A stretch of DNA of 46,065 nt from assembly GCA_017553575.1 (NCBI GenBank), contig JAFZKQ010000089.1:1-46065 (forward strand), written 5' to 3'. Source of the DNA: Paludibacteraceae bacterium. GTDB lineage: Bacteria; Bacteroidota; Bacteroidia; Bacteroidales; Paludibacteraceae. Of the stretch, positions 25,856 to 35,201 are shown one piece after another. How positions within the stretch are numbered: position 1 is the first letter of the stretch; every line of letters starts with the position of its first letter. The notes below the pieces were generated by a model. That model worked only from the letters and a program-made list of their open reading frames with translations. It did not search any database and was not told the origin of the DNA. A program made the position numbers and the translations under genes.

Positions 25856-28168
25856 ATGATTAAAAAATTTACATCAATTCTCATGCTGCTTGGAAGCTTA
25901 TTGCCTACCTATGCAGCCAACTATCTCACCTTCACCGCAGAGAAGGACTCCTCCTCTTTCGGTATAGTCATCAACAAGGACACCTCCTTCAATGTCACCC
26001 CTTTCCCCAACCCCAACATTCAATACTCTTTGGATGACGGAGAGACATGGGATTCTCTTCCCGCTGGAGATAGCATCATCTTGAAGAAAAAGGGTGACAA
26101 AGCCCTGCTGAGAGGAAACAACCCAAGTGGTTTTTCCCATCGAAGTTCCTTCTCTGAATTTTTCAACCTCTTTGAAGAAAACAATCCGAGTGCAGACTAC
26201 AACAATTTTGTCATGTCTGGTTCCATCGCCGCAAGTGGTAGCGTGATGAGTTTGATTGACAACGAAGGCGAAAGCAAAGAGATTCCAGACTCAGTTTTTT
26301 GCTGTTTCTTCCGATTGTTCGCTGATTGTGTTAGCTTGACGCAAGCCCCAGAACTTCCTGCCACTAAACTTGGCGACGAATGTTATCGAGAAATGTTTGA
26401 CGGATGTACAGGTTTGACAAAGGCCCCTAACCTTCCTGCCACCACTTTGGCATTCCGATGCTATGAATCCATGTTTAAGAATTGCACCAATCTTACGCAG
26501 GCACAAGATACTCTTCCTGCCACCCTATTGGCAAATAGTTGCTATATTGGCATGTTTCAAGGATGTTCCAGTTTAGGGAAAGCACCAGAACTCCCTGCTA
26601 CTACATTGACTAACCGTTGTTACAGTAATATGTTCGCGAGGTGCACAAGCTTGACGCAAGCACCTTATCTTCCAGCAAAAGTTATAGGAGATTATTGTTA
26701 TGCCAACATGTTTAATGGTTGCTCCAATCTTTCTCAAATTAAAGTTAACTTTTCCCAATGGTCAGGAACATCCTTTTGGCTTTTAAATGTATCTTCTACG
26801 GGTACTTTCTATTGCCCTAGGGAGTTGGCAGAGACGTATGCCTATGGTTTTGATTACATTCCTTCAGGATGGGATGTAATATATATTGATGATCCTGATG
26901 GGCAAACCACCCATTATCTCACCTTTACCGCCGAAGTAGATAGTTCCACTTTCGGAATGACATGTAATTGGGGATATGGTGATTTTCCTGATATTCAGTA
27001 TTCTTTGAATGATGGAGTGACCTGGGATACACTTGTGCTAAACCAAACAGTTGTTTTGGCGAAAAAAGGAGACAAAGCCTTATTGAAAGGTTTCAACTTG
27101 CAAGGATTGTCAAGGGAACATCAAGAAATTACGGCTCCATCTTTCTTGCGGAGCGGATACCCATTGGAAGGTTTTGATTCAACTGGAGTTTACTGGTACC
27201 CGAAAGAAAATCTATTTACTACTACTTTCGTCATGTCTGGTTCCATCGCTGCGAGTGGAAGCGTGATGAGTCTGATTGACAACGCCGGCAAAAGCAAGAA
27301 ACTTCCCGAATACCAACAGTTCTGTTTCGCACAATTGTTTAAGGATTGTACTTGTTTGACGCAGGCACCAGAACTTCCGGCCACGAGTCTTAAATCGGGT
27401 TGCTACTCCGAAATGTTCGCTAATTGCACGGGGTTGAAACAAGCACCAAAACTTCCTGCTACTGAGTTGACTCCTTTTTGCTATGCGGGAATGTTTGCAG
27501 GCTGTACGAATCTGACAGAGACACCAGAACTGCCTGCCACTGAAATGAAATACTTTTGTTATGCAGAAATGTTTGCCGGTTGCTCCAACTTGGCACACGC
27601 ACCAGAACTTCCAGCTATTCAGTTGGATGAATGGTGTTATTTTGGCATGTTTGCCGATTGCATCAGTTTGACGCAAGCTCCGGAACTTCCTGCGGTGTTG
27701 TTGCCTGATTTTGCTTATCGGAAAATGTTCAAGGGTTGTTCTCAACTTTCCAAAATTGAGGTTAGCTTCTCTGATTGGTTAGAGAATCAACATGGATCGG
27801 AAAAGGCGTGGAACACCCTAGATTGGGTGGAAGGTGTTGCCCCTACTGGTACGTTCATTTGTACACAATTGTTGCCTATAGAATATAGTATCCACAAAAT
27901 ACCAGAGGGTTGGAATGTGGAATATTCTGGAGTGTTTTACGGCACGGAGAGCATAGTTTCCTCAAATTGCCACGTATGGACTGAGGGTTCAACCCTCTAT
28001 GTCTCTGGATCTGAGGATTGTATCGAGGTCTACAATCTCAACGGACAACTAGTGCATACCGCACAAGGTCATTCCGTCGAAACAACAAGTATCACATTGT
28101 CTGCTCCTGGAGCATATATCGTCAAAGCAGGTACGAAGTGTGAGAAGGTAACGGTGAGCGAGAAGTAA
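25856..28168 (+). CDS. Secreted repeat (LRR-like) protein with T9SS sorting domain
   Basis: 770 residues from the ATG at 25856; a longer frame uses a TTG and would bury the signal peptide MIKKFTSILMLLGSLLPTYA. The mature protein is an internal duplication. Each half opens with YLTFTAE-DSS-FG, has a DDGETW/NDGVTW strand region and a conserved FVMSGSIAASGSVMSLIDN block, then runs into tandem ~24-residue units of the form CYxxMFxxCTxLTxAPxLPAT. These units are known from many Bacteroidota surface proteins. The end (GSTLYVSGSEDCIEVYNLNGQLVH...PGAYIVKAGTKCEKVTVSEK) is a type A T9SS C-terminal domain, so the protein should be exported and attached to the surface or released. Ligand unknown. A terminator follows. 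Confidence 0.88.
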   Translation: MIKKFTSILMLLGSLLPTYAANYLTFTAEKDSSSFGIVINKDTSFNVTPFPNPNIQYSLDDGETWDSLPAGDSIILKKKGDKALLRGNNPSGFSHRSSFSEFFNLFEENNPSADYNNFVMSGSIAASGSVMSLIDNEGESKEIPDSVFCCFFRLFADCVSLTQAPELPATKLGDECYREMFDGCTGLTKAPNLPATTLAFRCYESMFKNCTNLTQAQDTLPATLLANSCYIGMFQGCSSLGKAPELPATTLTNRCYSNMFARCTSLTQAPYLPAKVIGDYCYANMFNGCSNLSQIKVNFSQWSGTSFWLLNVSSTGTFYCPRELAETYAYGFDYIPSGWDVIYIDDPDGQTTHYLTFTAEVDSSTFGMTCNWGYGDFPDIQYSLNDGVTWDTLVLNQTVVLAKKGDKALLKGFNLQGLSREHQEITAPSFLRSGYPLEGFDSTGVYWYPKENLFTTTFVMSGSIAASGSVMSLIDNAGKSKKLPEYQQFCFAQLFKDCTCLTQAPELPATSLKSGCYSEMFANCTGLKQAPKLPATELTPFCYAGMFAGCTNLTETPELPATEMKYFCYAEMFAGCSNLAHAPELPAIQLDEWCYFGMFADCISLTQAPELPAVLLPDFAYRKMFKGCSQLSKIEVSFSDWLENQHGSEKAWNTLDWVEGVAPTGTFICTQLLPIEYSIHKIPEGWNVEYSGVFYGTESIVSSNCHVWTEGSTLYVSGSEDCIEVYNLNGQLVHTAQGHSVETTSITLSAPGAYIVKAGTKCEKVTVSEK

Positions 28169-28197
28169 GGCAAAGTTGAGCTTAGCGTAGATAAATG

Positions 28198-28228
28198 GGG
28201 ACGTTGCAGGAAGCGGCGTCCCTTTTTC
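28198..28228 (+). terminator. Intrinsic terminator after the secreted repeat protein
   Basis: GGGACGTTGC (28198-28207) pairs with GCGGCGTCCC (28213-28222) using two G-U pairs, with an AGGAA loop and a following TTTTT. Confidence 0.8.
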
Positions 28229-28262
28229 TTTTCATCAAAAACCAAAGTTTTGTTTTTATTGC

Positions 28263-28270
28263 TATATTTG
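28263..28270 (+). promoter_or_regulatory. -7 promoter box for the small secreted protein
   Basis: TATATTTG fits TAnnTTTG and lies downstream of the terminator, about 112 nt before the next ATG. Confidence 0.5.
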
Positions 28271-28381
28271 CATGATAATCAAAATATTCTTTGCGATTAA
28301 TATTGCAGCTAACTACTCATCTTTGCTCGAGATTCATACAATTTTTATATCACACAATAAACTTCTAAAACATTTAGGAAT

Positions 28382-28768
28382 ATGCATAAACTAATAAAAC
28401 ATCTTTCTCTCTTTTTTCTTCTTTTTGCGTTGACCAATATCCAAGCGGCTAATAACGCTGGTGGAAAGAGAAAGTCCAATAGTACGAAACGGAAAGTGGT
28501 GGTGATTGCTCCAGACACTGTAAAAGTGGGCACTCCTTATCGGGCTGAAATTAAAATACTTAATCCAGATACGACAGCCACCTATGAAGCCCTATTGAAT
28601 GGTCGCAACCTCAGCAAAAAAGATGACTATACTTTCACCTATTCTGAGCCTTGCCTTCATCCAGGAAGTTCTCTGTATCGGGGATATGTCGAAGAGAAGA
28701 AGGGAAACGGAAACGCAAAAAGGTATGATTTTCAAGGCAAATTCATCAGGGTTAGTGCGGAAAAGTAA
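28382..28768 (+). CDS. Small secreted protein of unknown function
   Basis: 128 residues. The signal peptide is MHKLIKHLSLFFLLFALTNIQA; the mature start is basic (GGKRKSNSTKRK). The rest reads like one beta-sandwich domain: VVVIAPDTVKVGTPYRAEIKI, then a loop YEALLNGRNLSKKDDYTFTY, and RYDFQGKFIRVS at the end. The arrangement faintly recalls the immunoglobulin-like beta domains of GldM-type periplasmic proteins, but I would not assign it. It has its own promoter box and no clear terminator; REP-like palindromes follow. Confidence 0.7.
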   Translation: MHKLIKHLSLFFLLFALTNIQAANNAGGKRKSNSTKRKVVVIAPDTVKVGTPYRAEIKILNPDTTATYEALLNGRNLSKKDDYTFTYSEPCLHPGSSLYRGYVEEKKGNGNAKRYDFQGKFIRVSAEK

Positions 28769-28805
28769 TATAAGAAGGAAAGTGCAGACTGAAAGTCCAA
28801 CTTGT

Positions 28806-28996
28806 CCATAGCTCAGGGCAACGCCCTGAGTAAACGTGGAGAGTCGGTCGTGCGCCCCAACGGGGCAAAAGTATTTGCCTTGCTCCCTCCTAAACATATT
28901 TTCTTTTGCCCTTTCAGAGCGTGTTTGCGTACGGCCTTCATTCCTAGGGCTATGGACGTGTAGACCCTTCAATCCATTTGGGAGAACTTCTCCCCG
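28806..28996. repeat. Cluster of REP-like palindromes
   Basis: Three compact hairpins: CTCAGGGC/GCCCTGAG (28812-28830, loop AAC), GCCCC/GGGGC (28854-28866, loop AAC) and GGGAGAA/TTCTCCC (about 28979-28994). GC-rich arms with the same AAC loop, sitting between genes and outside any frame, are typical of the repeated extragenic palindromes that recur in Bacteroidota genomes. Copy number elsewhere cannot be seen from this window. Confidence 0.5.
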
Positions 28997-29032
28997 CTTT
29001 CTATGTTTAGCCCATTTTTGACCCATACAACT

Positions 29033-29070
29033 AAAAAGGGAGGAGACACGGGTTTTCCGTGTTTCCTCCC
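29033..29070 (-). terminator. Intrinsic terminator of the lost serpin gene
   Basis: Arms of 14 nt (29038-29051 and 29057-29070, one G-U pair), followed on the minus strand by TTTTT (29033-29037). It lies 21 nt after the serpin-fragment stop, so the gene's own terminator survives. Confidence 0.75.
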
Positions 29071-29091
29071 TCAACAGAATTTATGATGGAA

Positions 29092-29193
29092 TTATTTCTC
29101 TTCGGGCACAAAGTCATATTCTCCCATGAAGAGGATCAATCCCGTGCTGTTTTCGCGGATGGCGAAGGCGAACGGACGGTTGCAGAGCATAAA
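29092..29193 (-). pseudogene. C-terminal fragment of a serpin (serine protease inhibitor)
   Basis: The minus strand encodes 33 residues ending in a stop at 29092. They contain LCNRPFAFAIRENSTG followed by LILFMGEYDFVPEEK. This is the serpin C-terminus: the residues after the reactive loop, with the serpin signature (N/D-R-P-F-x-F-x-I) matched at all but one position and the hallmark R-E/D-N-S/x-T-G-x-I-L-F-M-G strand. A TGA at 29197-29199 cuts off anything further upstream, and the ~340 upstream residues of a serpin are gone. The downstream terminator is intact. An IS remnant begins about 80 nt further upstream, suggesting insertion followed by deletion. Confidence 0.8.
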
Positions 29194-29274
29194 ATATCAA
29201 TTAAAATTCTCAGAACCTTTCCAAATTGGTCTCTTGAAAAGTGTTTTCTATGGGTTTTCGAAAAATGTTTTCTG

Positions 29275-29450
29275 AATGATTATCATTTTGATAAGGAATT
29301 AATTAATCGTATCAGGAAACAAAGAATATGACAAATATCCAATAAATCTCACCAATAATCAGCGAAAGTTACAAAGAATTTCTTAAGTGTGCAAGAATGG
29401 AGACGAAAATGTTCGCCCAGAAATCTTTTTTGACGCAATTCTATCCATGG
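29275..29450 (+). pseudogene. Second remnant of the IS5-like transposase
   Basis: Homologous to the remnant at 1958-2150, including upstream sequence (aatgattatca at 29275) and the coding start at 29328 (ATGACAAAT...). A one-base loss after MTN shifts the frame at once; the pieces read MTN, then PINLTNNQRKLQ, then ENVRPEIFFDAIL in another frame. Only the first ~40 codons are represented. The rest of the gap 28769-29455 is covered by the REP-like, terminator and serpin entries. Confidence 0.6.
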
Positions 29451-29455
29451 GGAGA

Positions 29456-30487
29456 TTAATCCTCCCTCTTTTCCAACAACCTGCTTCCATCGCAAATCGT
29501 TATCTTGGCAAGCAAAAGCCCGATCAACATCCAAATGGCTTCTCGGATACGGGTGATGAGACTGATAGAGATCGCCCACGACGATGCCAAACCCAATCCG
29601 CCAAAGGCCAACAAAAAACCGCCTTCCCGCGAGCCTAATTGTAATGGCGTAAAAAACAAGATGTTGGCGAATAGAGAAGTGAACGCCATAATCAAAATGC
29701 AATCGACGTAACCGACTGGATGTCCGAACGCCAAAAACATGAAATAGATCTCCGAGCACGTAAACACGCGAGAGAAAAACTCGATACCGAGGGAGAGATA
29801 GAAACGTCTCTTCCGCTCACCATGCAAGGAGGCTATTTGCTTGTCGATCAATTGGATGCTATCCTGCTTCTCCTCTCTGATTTTTCCTATTTTTCCCTTC
29901 AAGAAAGGAATTTTCGCCAAGATATTCAACACGTTGGATACCAATCCCTTCCGATAGCCGAGAAAGAAAACGTAGACCAAAAGCAGACAGATTCCAAAGG
30001 TGACAGACAAAGCCGCAATCCATTTTCCCGACATGGGAATATAGAAGATGGCCAACAGGATGGAAAACATCCAAAAAGAGAAGTGTGCCACGATATGCAT
30101 CATACTGAAAAGAATGACTGACGATGTGGCATTCTCCGTCCCGATATACTTCTTCAACTCCATGATCTTATAAGGTTCGCCCCCAGCAAGCCCCACTGGT
30201 GTAGCGGCATTATAGGCAAAGGTGGAGATGGTTATCTTATAGAGGTTGAGGAATTTAATGTTGCTTGATTCTGGAGAACCGTCACGAATAATCAGCATGG
30301 CAGAGGTGGTGTTGAGCAAATAGGCAACTGCCCAAACCAAAAGAATGGGGAGAAACCACCAGCCAGTTTGCTTAATATTATCGACAATGGGGAATATGCC
30401 TATTTTATATACCATTACCACTAAGGCAACGACTCCGATGACGAAAAAAAGGTTCTCCGCGCTAATCCGTTTTTTGAATACACCCAT
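29456..30487 (-). CDS. Flippase-like membrane protein (UPF0104/AglD-MprF type)
   Basis: 343 residues from the ATG at 30487 (MGVFKKRISAENLFF); a longer frame to 30577 would add an unlikely 30-residue leader. Seven to eight membrane helices are visible. The conserved family block PVGLAGGEPYKIMELKKYIG (around residue 100) and the C-terminal PLQLGSREGGFLLAFGGLGL identify the lysylphosphatidylglycerol synthase transmembrane / dolichol-mannose-like flippase family (TIGR00374 type). Substrates differ between members and cannot be read here. It stands alone, leftward, next to the IS/serpin scar. Confidence 0.85.
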   Translation of the reverse strand: MGVFKKRISAENLFFVIGVVALVVMVYKIGIFPIVDNIKQTGWWFLPILLVWAVAYLLNTTSAMLIIRDGSPESSNIKFLNLYKITISTFAYNAATPVGLAGGEPYKIMELKKYIGTENATSSVILFSMMHIVAHFSFWMFSILLAIFYIPMSGKWIAALSVTFGICLLLVYVFFLGYRKGLVSNVLNILAKIPFLKGKIGKIREEKQDSIQLIDKQIASLHGERKRRFYLSLGIEFFSRVFTCSEIYFMFLAFGHPVGYVDCILIMAFTSLFANILFFTPLQLGSREGGFLLAFGGLGLASSWAISISLITRIREAIWMLIGLLLAKITICDGSRLLEKRED

Positions 30488-30667
30488 AAACCAAAGGATT
30501 TGAAAATCTCCCAAAATTAGGGAAAAGAGAGGGACAATCCAATGACAATGGAGAATCGCAACGAAAAAATGCGCCACTCCCCTCCCCGTTTATGACAGAT
30601 TGGCAAGCAATGTCACTTCAAACCCTTTTCAAAATGAAAAAATGTCAGAAAGAAAGCCGATTTTCAG

Positions 30668-30685
30668 TTTGGCACAAATTCTGAT
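30668..30685 (+). promoter_or_regulatory. Sigma-54-like -24 element upstream of groES
   Basis: TTTGGCAC at 30668-30675 carries a perfect TGGCAC -24 element. The -12 position reads CTGAT rather than TTGCA, keeping only T and G, so the match is partial. No CIRCE operator (TTAGCACTC-N9-GAGTGCTAA) and no good TAnnTTTG box was found in the 257-nt gap before groES. Confidence 0.25.
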
Positions 30686-30744
30686 AATCCTTAAGCGTAT
30701 TAGAAAAGTATATAACAAATAATAACATAAAAAGGTAATAAGTC

Positions 30745-31014
30745 ATGAAGATTAAACCATTGGCAGACAGGGTGCTTATTAAGCCAGCCGCTGCAGAGCA
30801 AAAGACAGCAAGTGGAATCATCATTCCTGATTCAGCAAAGGAAAAACCATTGAAGGGCGAAGTCCTCGCAATCGGTACCGGCACAAAAGACGAGGAGATG
30901 GTGGTAAAGGTAGGTGATGTTGTCCTCTACGGAAAGTACGCAGGTACCGAATTGGAGTTGGAGGGTGAGAAATACCTCATCATGCGTCAAAGTGACATTT
31001 TGGCTATCCTTTAA
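30745..31014 (+). CDS. groES: Co-chaperonin GroES
   Basis: 89 residues. It has [32 protein letters not shown] with the mobile loop ([10 protein letters not shown]), then [37 protein letters not shown]. It forms the heptameric lid of GroEL in the cytoplasm. Followed 41 nt later by groEL, forming the usual two-gene operon. Confidence 0.98.
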   Translation: MKIKPLADRVLIKPAAAEQKTASGIIIPDSAKEKPLKGEVLAIGTGTKDEEMVVKVGDVVLYGKYAGTELELEGEKYLIMRQSDILAIL

Positions 31015-31043
31015 TAGTCCAATCTTCTAATTATCAACTTTAA

Positions 31044-32693
<1,650 letters not shown>

Positions 32694-32718
32694 TCCGAAT
32701 ACAACACAATAACAACAG

Positions 32719-32757
32719 AAAAGGCAGTCTTCGCTCGAAGATTGCCTTTTCTTTTCT
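32719..32757 (+). terminator. Intrinsic terminator of the groES-groEL operon
   Basis: AAAAGGCAGTCTTCG pairs with CGAAGATTGCCTTTT (one G-U pair), followed by a T-rich tract, 25 nt after the groEL stop. Confidence 0.8.
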
Positions 32758-32880
32758 CCCGCATCTCAAGTCATGGCGTTTGGGCGGAAAATTGGCGGGA
32801 AATCATTAATTCCATGGTTTACACTACCCTAAAAACCGTCATAAAAACTCAAAACGCTACCAAAATATAAACATTTTACT

Positions 32881-32888
32881 TAACTTTG
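32881..32888 (+). promoter_or_regulatory. -7 promoter box for the M23 peptidase gene
   Basis: TAACTTTG fits TAnnTTTG and lies 61 nt before the ATG at 32950. No obvious TTTG is seen at -33. Confidence 0.4.
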
Positions 32889-32949
32889 TCTTTTGTAGTT
32901 CCTTGATGGAATAATTTTTGTTTTGTGATAGGCATCATGACAATATAGT

Positions 32950-33918
32950 ATGGCTAAAAAAGAAAAATTTCAATATAATCCGATCACGCTTACTTTCGAG
33001 CGCATCGACAACTCTATTAAGCATCGGCTAAAGAAGTTCAGCTACCACCTCTTGTCAAGTTCCTTGACAGGTTTGGCGCTCTTCGTGGCCTTTGTCATGG
33101 TCTTCAAATCGCCTAGAGAGCGTATTCTCCTCTCCGAGAAGGCCGAATTGGAAGCCAAATACGATTTGATGAACAAGCAGATAAATGAGATTCAAGAGGT
33201 GCTGACCGACATGCAGCAACGCGACGACAACCTCTACCGTGTCGTGGTTCAAGCCGACCCGATTCCTACAGACATCCGCACACGCGTCAATGGCGAATCC
33301 AAATACGAAGATTTCCATGACAAGACCAACTCGGAGTTGGCCGCCGCCACCTATAAGAAAATGGATGAGATTCGCAGACAGTTGTACATCCAATCCAACT
33401 CGTTCGACGAGATTGTCAATTTGGCAAGAAACAAAGAGGAACGCTTGCTTTGTACGCCAGCCATCCAACCGATTCTCAACAAGGATTTGAACCGAATGGC
33501 ATCCGGTTATGGTGTCCGTATCGACCCTATCTACAAAACACCGAAATTCCACCAAGGAATGGACTTTTCCGGCGATCGGGGAACAGAGATCTATGCCACC
33601 GCCAAGGGCGTCATCGAATTCAGGGGTTGGAGACAAGGTTACGGAAACTGTATCATCATCGACCACGGCTTCGGATACAAGACACTCTATGCCCACATGG
33701 ACGACTTCAAGGCAAAACAAGGGGCGAGAGTCAACCGCGGCGACGTAATCGGATTCATGGGTAGCACAGGAAAATCCACAGGTAACCACGTCCACTACGA
33801 AGTTCATTACAAAGGAAAGGTTACGGATCCACGCAACTACTACTTCATGGACTTGAATCCTAAAGAGTATGACAAAATGGTTCAACTATCTTCCAACTAC
33901 GGAAACGTGTTCGATTAA
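32950..33918 (+). CDS. M23-family metallopeptidase, membrane-anchored
   Basis: 322 residues. A single membrane helix (LLSSSLTGLALFVAFVMVF, about 34-52) follows a basic cytoplasmic start. A coiled coil (EKAELEAKYDLMNKQINEIQEVLTDMQQ, 63-90) precedes the C-terminal LytM domain with zinc ligands in HQGMDF (His201, Asp205) and HVHYEV (His282), plus His249. LytM enzymes cut peptidoglycan cross-links or, when degenerate, activate amidases. All ligands are present here, so an active endopeptidase is expected in the periplasm. Followed 11 nt later by the MerR gene, so the two are probably cotranscribed; this pairing is common in Bacteroidota. Confidence 0.9.
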   Translation: MAKKEKFQYNPITLTFERIDNSIKHRLKKFSYHLLSSSLTGLALFVAFVMVFKSPRERILLSEKAELEAKYDLMNKQINEIQEVLTDMQQRDDNLYRVVVQADPIPTDIRTRVNGESKYEDFHDKTNSELAAATYKKMDEIRRQLYIQSNSFDEIVNLARNKEERLLCTPAIQPILNKDLNRMASGYGVRIDPIYKTPKFHQGMDFSGDRGTEIYATAKGVIEFRGWRQGYGNCIIIDHGFGYKTLYAHMDDFKAKQGARVNRGDVIGFMGSTGKSTGNHVHYEVHYKGKVTDPRNYYFMDLNPKEYDKMVQLSSNYGNVFD

Positions 33919-33929
33919 TATTTCTTTCC

Positions 33930-34277
33930 ATGGCGAAGAAACTGTATTATAAAATTGGAGAAGTAGCAGAGATTCTGGAAGTCACGCAATCGACGCTCCG
34001 CTATTGGGAAAAAGAGTTTCCCCAAGCCATGCCCAAAAAGAACAACGCCGGCACGCGTCTATATACGGAAGAGACCCTAAACGAACTCCGCGTCATAAAA
34101 TATTTGTTGAAAGACAAGTCTCTTAAGATAGAGGGAGTCCGCCTCAAGTTGAAAGAAAACAAGACAGGCACCGCCCACAATTACGAGATCATAGAAAAAC
34201 TGAAGAACATCAGGACAGAACTTCTCGAATTACGGAACTGTTTTAACTCAATCATGGAAAATGCGGAAGAGGAATAG
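33930..34277 (+). CDS. MerR-family transcriptional regulator
   Basis: 115 residues. The N-terminal winged helix reads YYKIGEVAEILEVTQSTLRYWEKEFPQAMPKK...GTRLYTEETLNELRVIKYLL, the MerR signature. The C-terminal part is a short dimerisation helix (NYEIIEKLKNIRTELLELRNCFNSIM) with no metal-binding Cys or drug-binding domain, as in the short Bacteroidota members. Its target and signal are unknown. It lies between the M23 peptidase and the TRIC-like gene, 20 nt upstream of the latter. Confidence 0.9.
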   Translation: MAKKLYYKIGEVAEILEVTQSTLRYWEKEFPQAMPKKNNAGTRLYTEETLNELRVIKYLLKDKSLKIEGVRLKLKENKTGTAHNYEIIEKLKNIRTELLELRNCFNSIMENAEEE

Positions 34278-34297
34278 CCGCACCAAAAAACTCACTT

Positions 34298-34915
34298 ATG
34301 CCAACATTTGTCGATATATTAGAATACATTGGTACGTTCGCTTTCGCCATTAGTGGTATCCGCTTGGCCTGCCGAAAGGATTTCGATGTTTTTGGCGCAT
34401 ACGTCGTCGGGTTGGCAACCGCCATCGGAGGAGGAACCATACGCGACTTGCTGCTCGACACTACCCCATTCTGGATGTTGAAGTCGAGCTATCTGATATG
34501 GTCGGGCATCGCCCTCATCTTCGTATATCTATTCAGGAGACATTTGATACGGCTCAACAACACGTTCTTCATTTTTGACACGATCGGTTTGGCACTTTTC
34601 ACCGTCGTCGGCATCGAGAAGACCTTGAACATGGGCGTTTATCCCTTCTGGACAGCCATCATCATGGGAACCATCACGGGAGCGGCAGGCGGTGTCATCC
34701 GCGACATCTTCCTCAATGAGATTCCCCTCATTTTCCGAAAGGAGATTTATGCACTGGCCTGCGTCATCGGAGGCATCACCTATTATATAAGCAAACAGTT
34801 TTTCGACAATCTGGTCATCGTGCAATTGGCCAGTTCAGCAAGCATTTTCATCACCCGCGTGATTGCCGTCAAATACGAAATTGGCCTACCCCACATCCAA
34901 CGGGAAGACAACTAA
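34298..34915 (+). CDS. TRIC-type (UPF0126) membrane channel
   Basis: 205 residues, about seven membrane helices in two repeats. Each repeat has the family's Gly-rich kink: ATAIGGGTIRDLLL (about 43-56) and ITGAAGGVIRDIFL (about 128-141). Prokaryotic TRIC homologues form trimeric cation channels, so ion conduction across the inner membrane is likely (family knowledge). Last gene of the probable M23-merR-TRIC run; no strong terminator follows. Confidence 0.88.
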   Translation: MPTFVDILEYIGTFAFAISGIRLACRKDFDVFGAYVVGLATAIGGGTIRDLLLDTTPFWMLKSSYLIWSGIALIFVYLFRRHLIRLNNTFFIFDTIGLALFTVVGIEKTLNMGVYPFWTAIIMGTITGAAGGVIRDIFLNEIPLIFRKEIYALACVIGGITYYISKQFFDNLVIVQLASSASIFITRVIAVKYEIGLPHIQREDN

Positions 34916-35109
34916 ACTAGTCCCCGAAAGGTAAAAAGGAGCCTTTCCAGCCAAGGTCAAAGAGCCGATTAAATACACTTTTTTCATCATTATTTCCCCT
35001 TCAAAGAGCAACATTCTATATTTCATCCAATATCATCTGTATTTTTGTTGCAATACAACTTGCTGATTATCTTTTATTTATAAAATAAATGAGATTTTTT
35101 TACCTTTTA

Positions 35110-35142
35110 TTTGCTTTTTAATAAAATATTACCTTATATTTG
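35110..35142 (+). promoter_or_regulatory. Promoter of the xylanase gene
   Basis: TTTG (35110-35113), a 21-nt spacer and TATATTTG (35135-35142) match the Bacteroidota -33/-7 consensus in sequence and spacing. The leader to the ATG at 35202 is about 53 nt. Confidence 0.75.
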
Positions 35143-35201
35143 CGACGAAAGAGATAAACCAGATTTTATAGAACTATTGTATTATTTTAATATTTAGTAG
35201 A

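Noticed and set aside
27212-27745. A 177-codon minus-strand frame within the secreted repeat gene
   Set aside because: It repeats with the same period as the sense repeats and is a by-product of them.
28806-28996. CRISPR array
   Set aside because: The palindromes are not direct repeats with regular spacers, and no cas gene is in the window.
34926-34948. Terminator after the TRIC-like gene
   Set aside because: GAAAGG/CCTTTC is only 6 bp and is not followed by a T-run.
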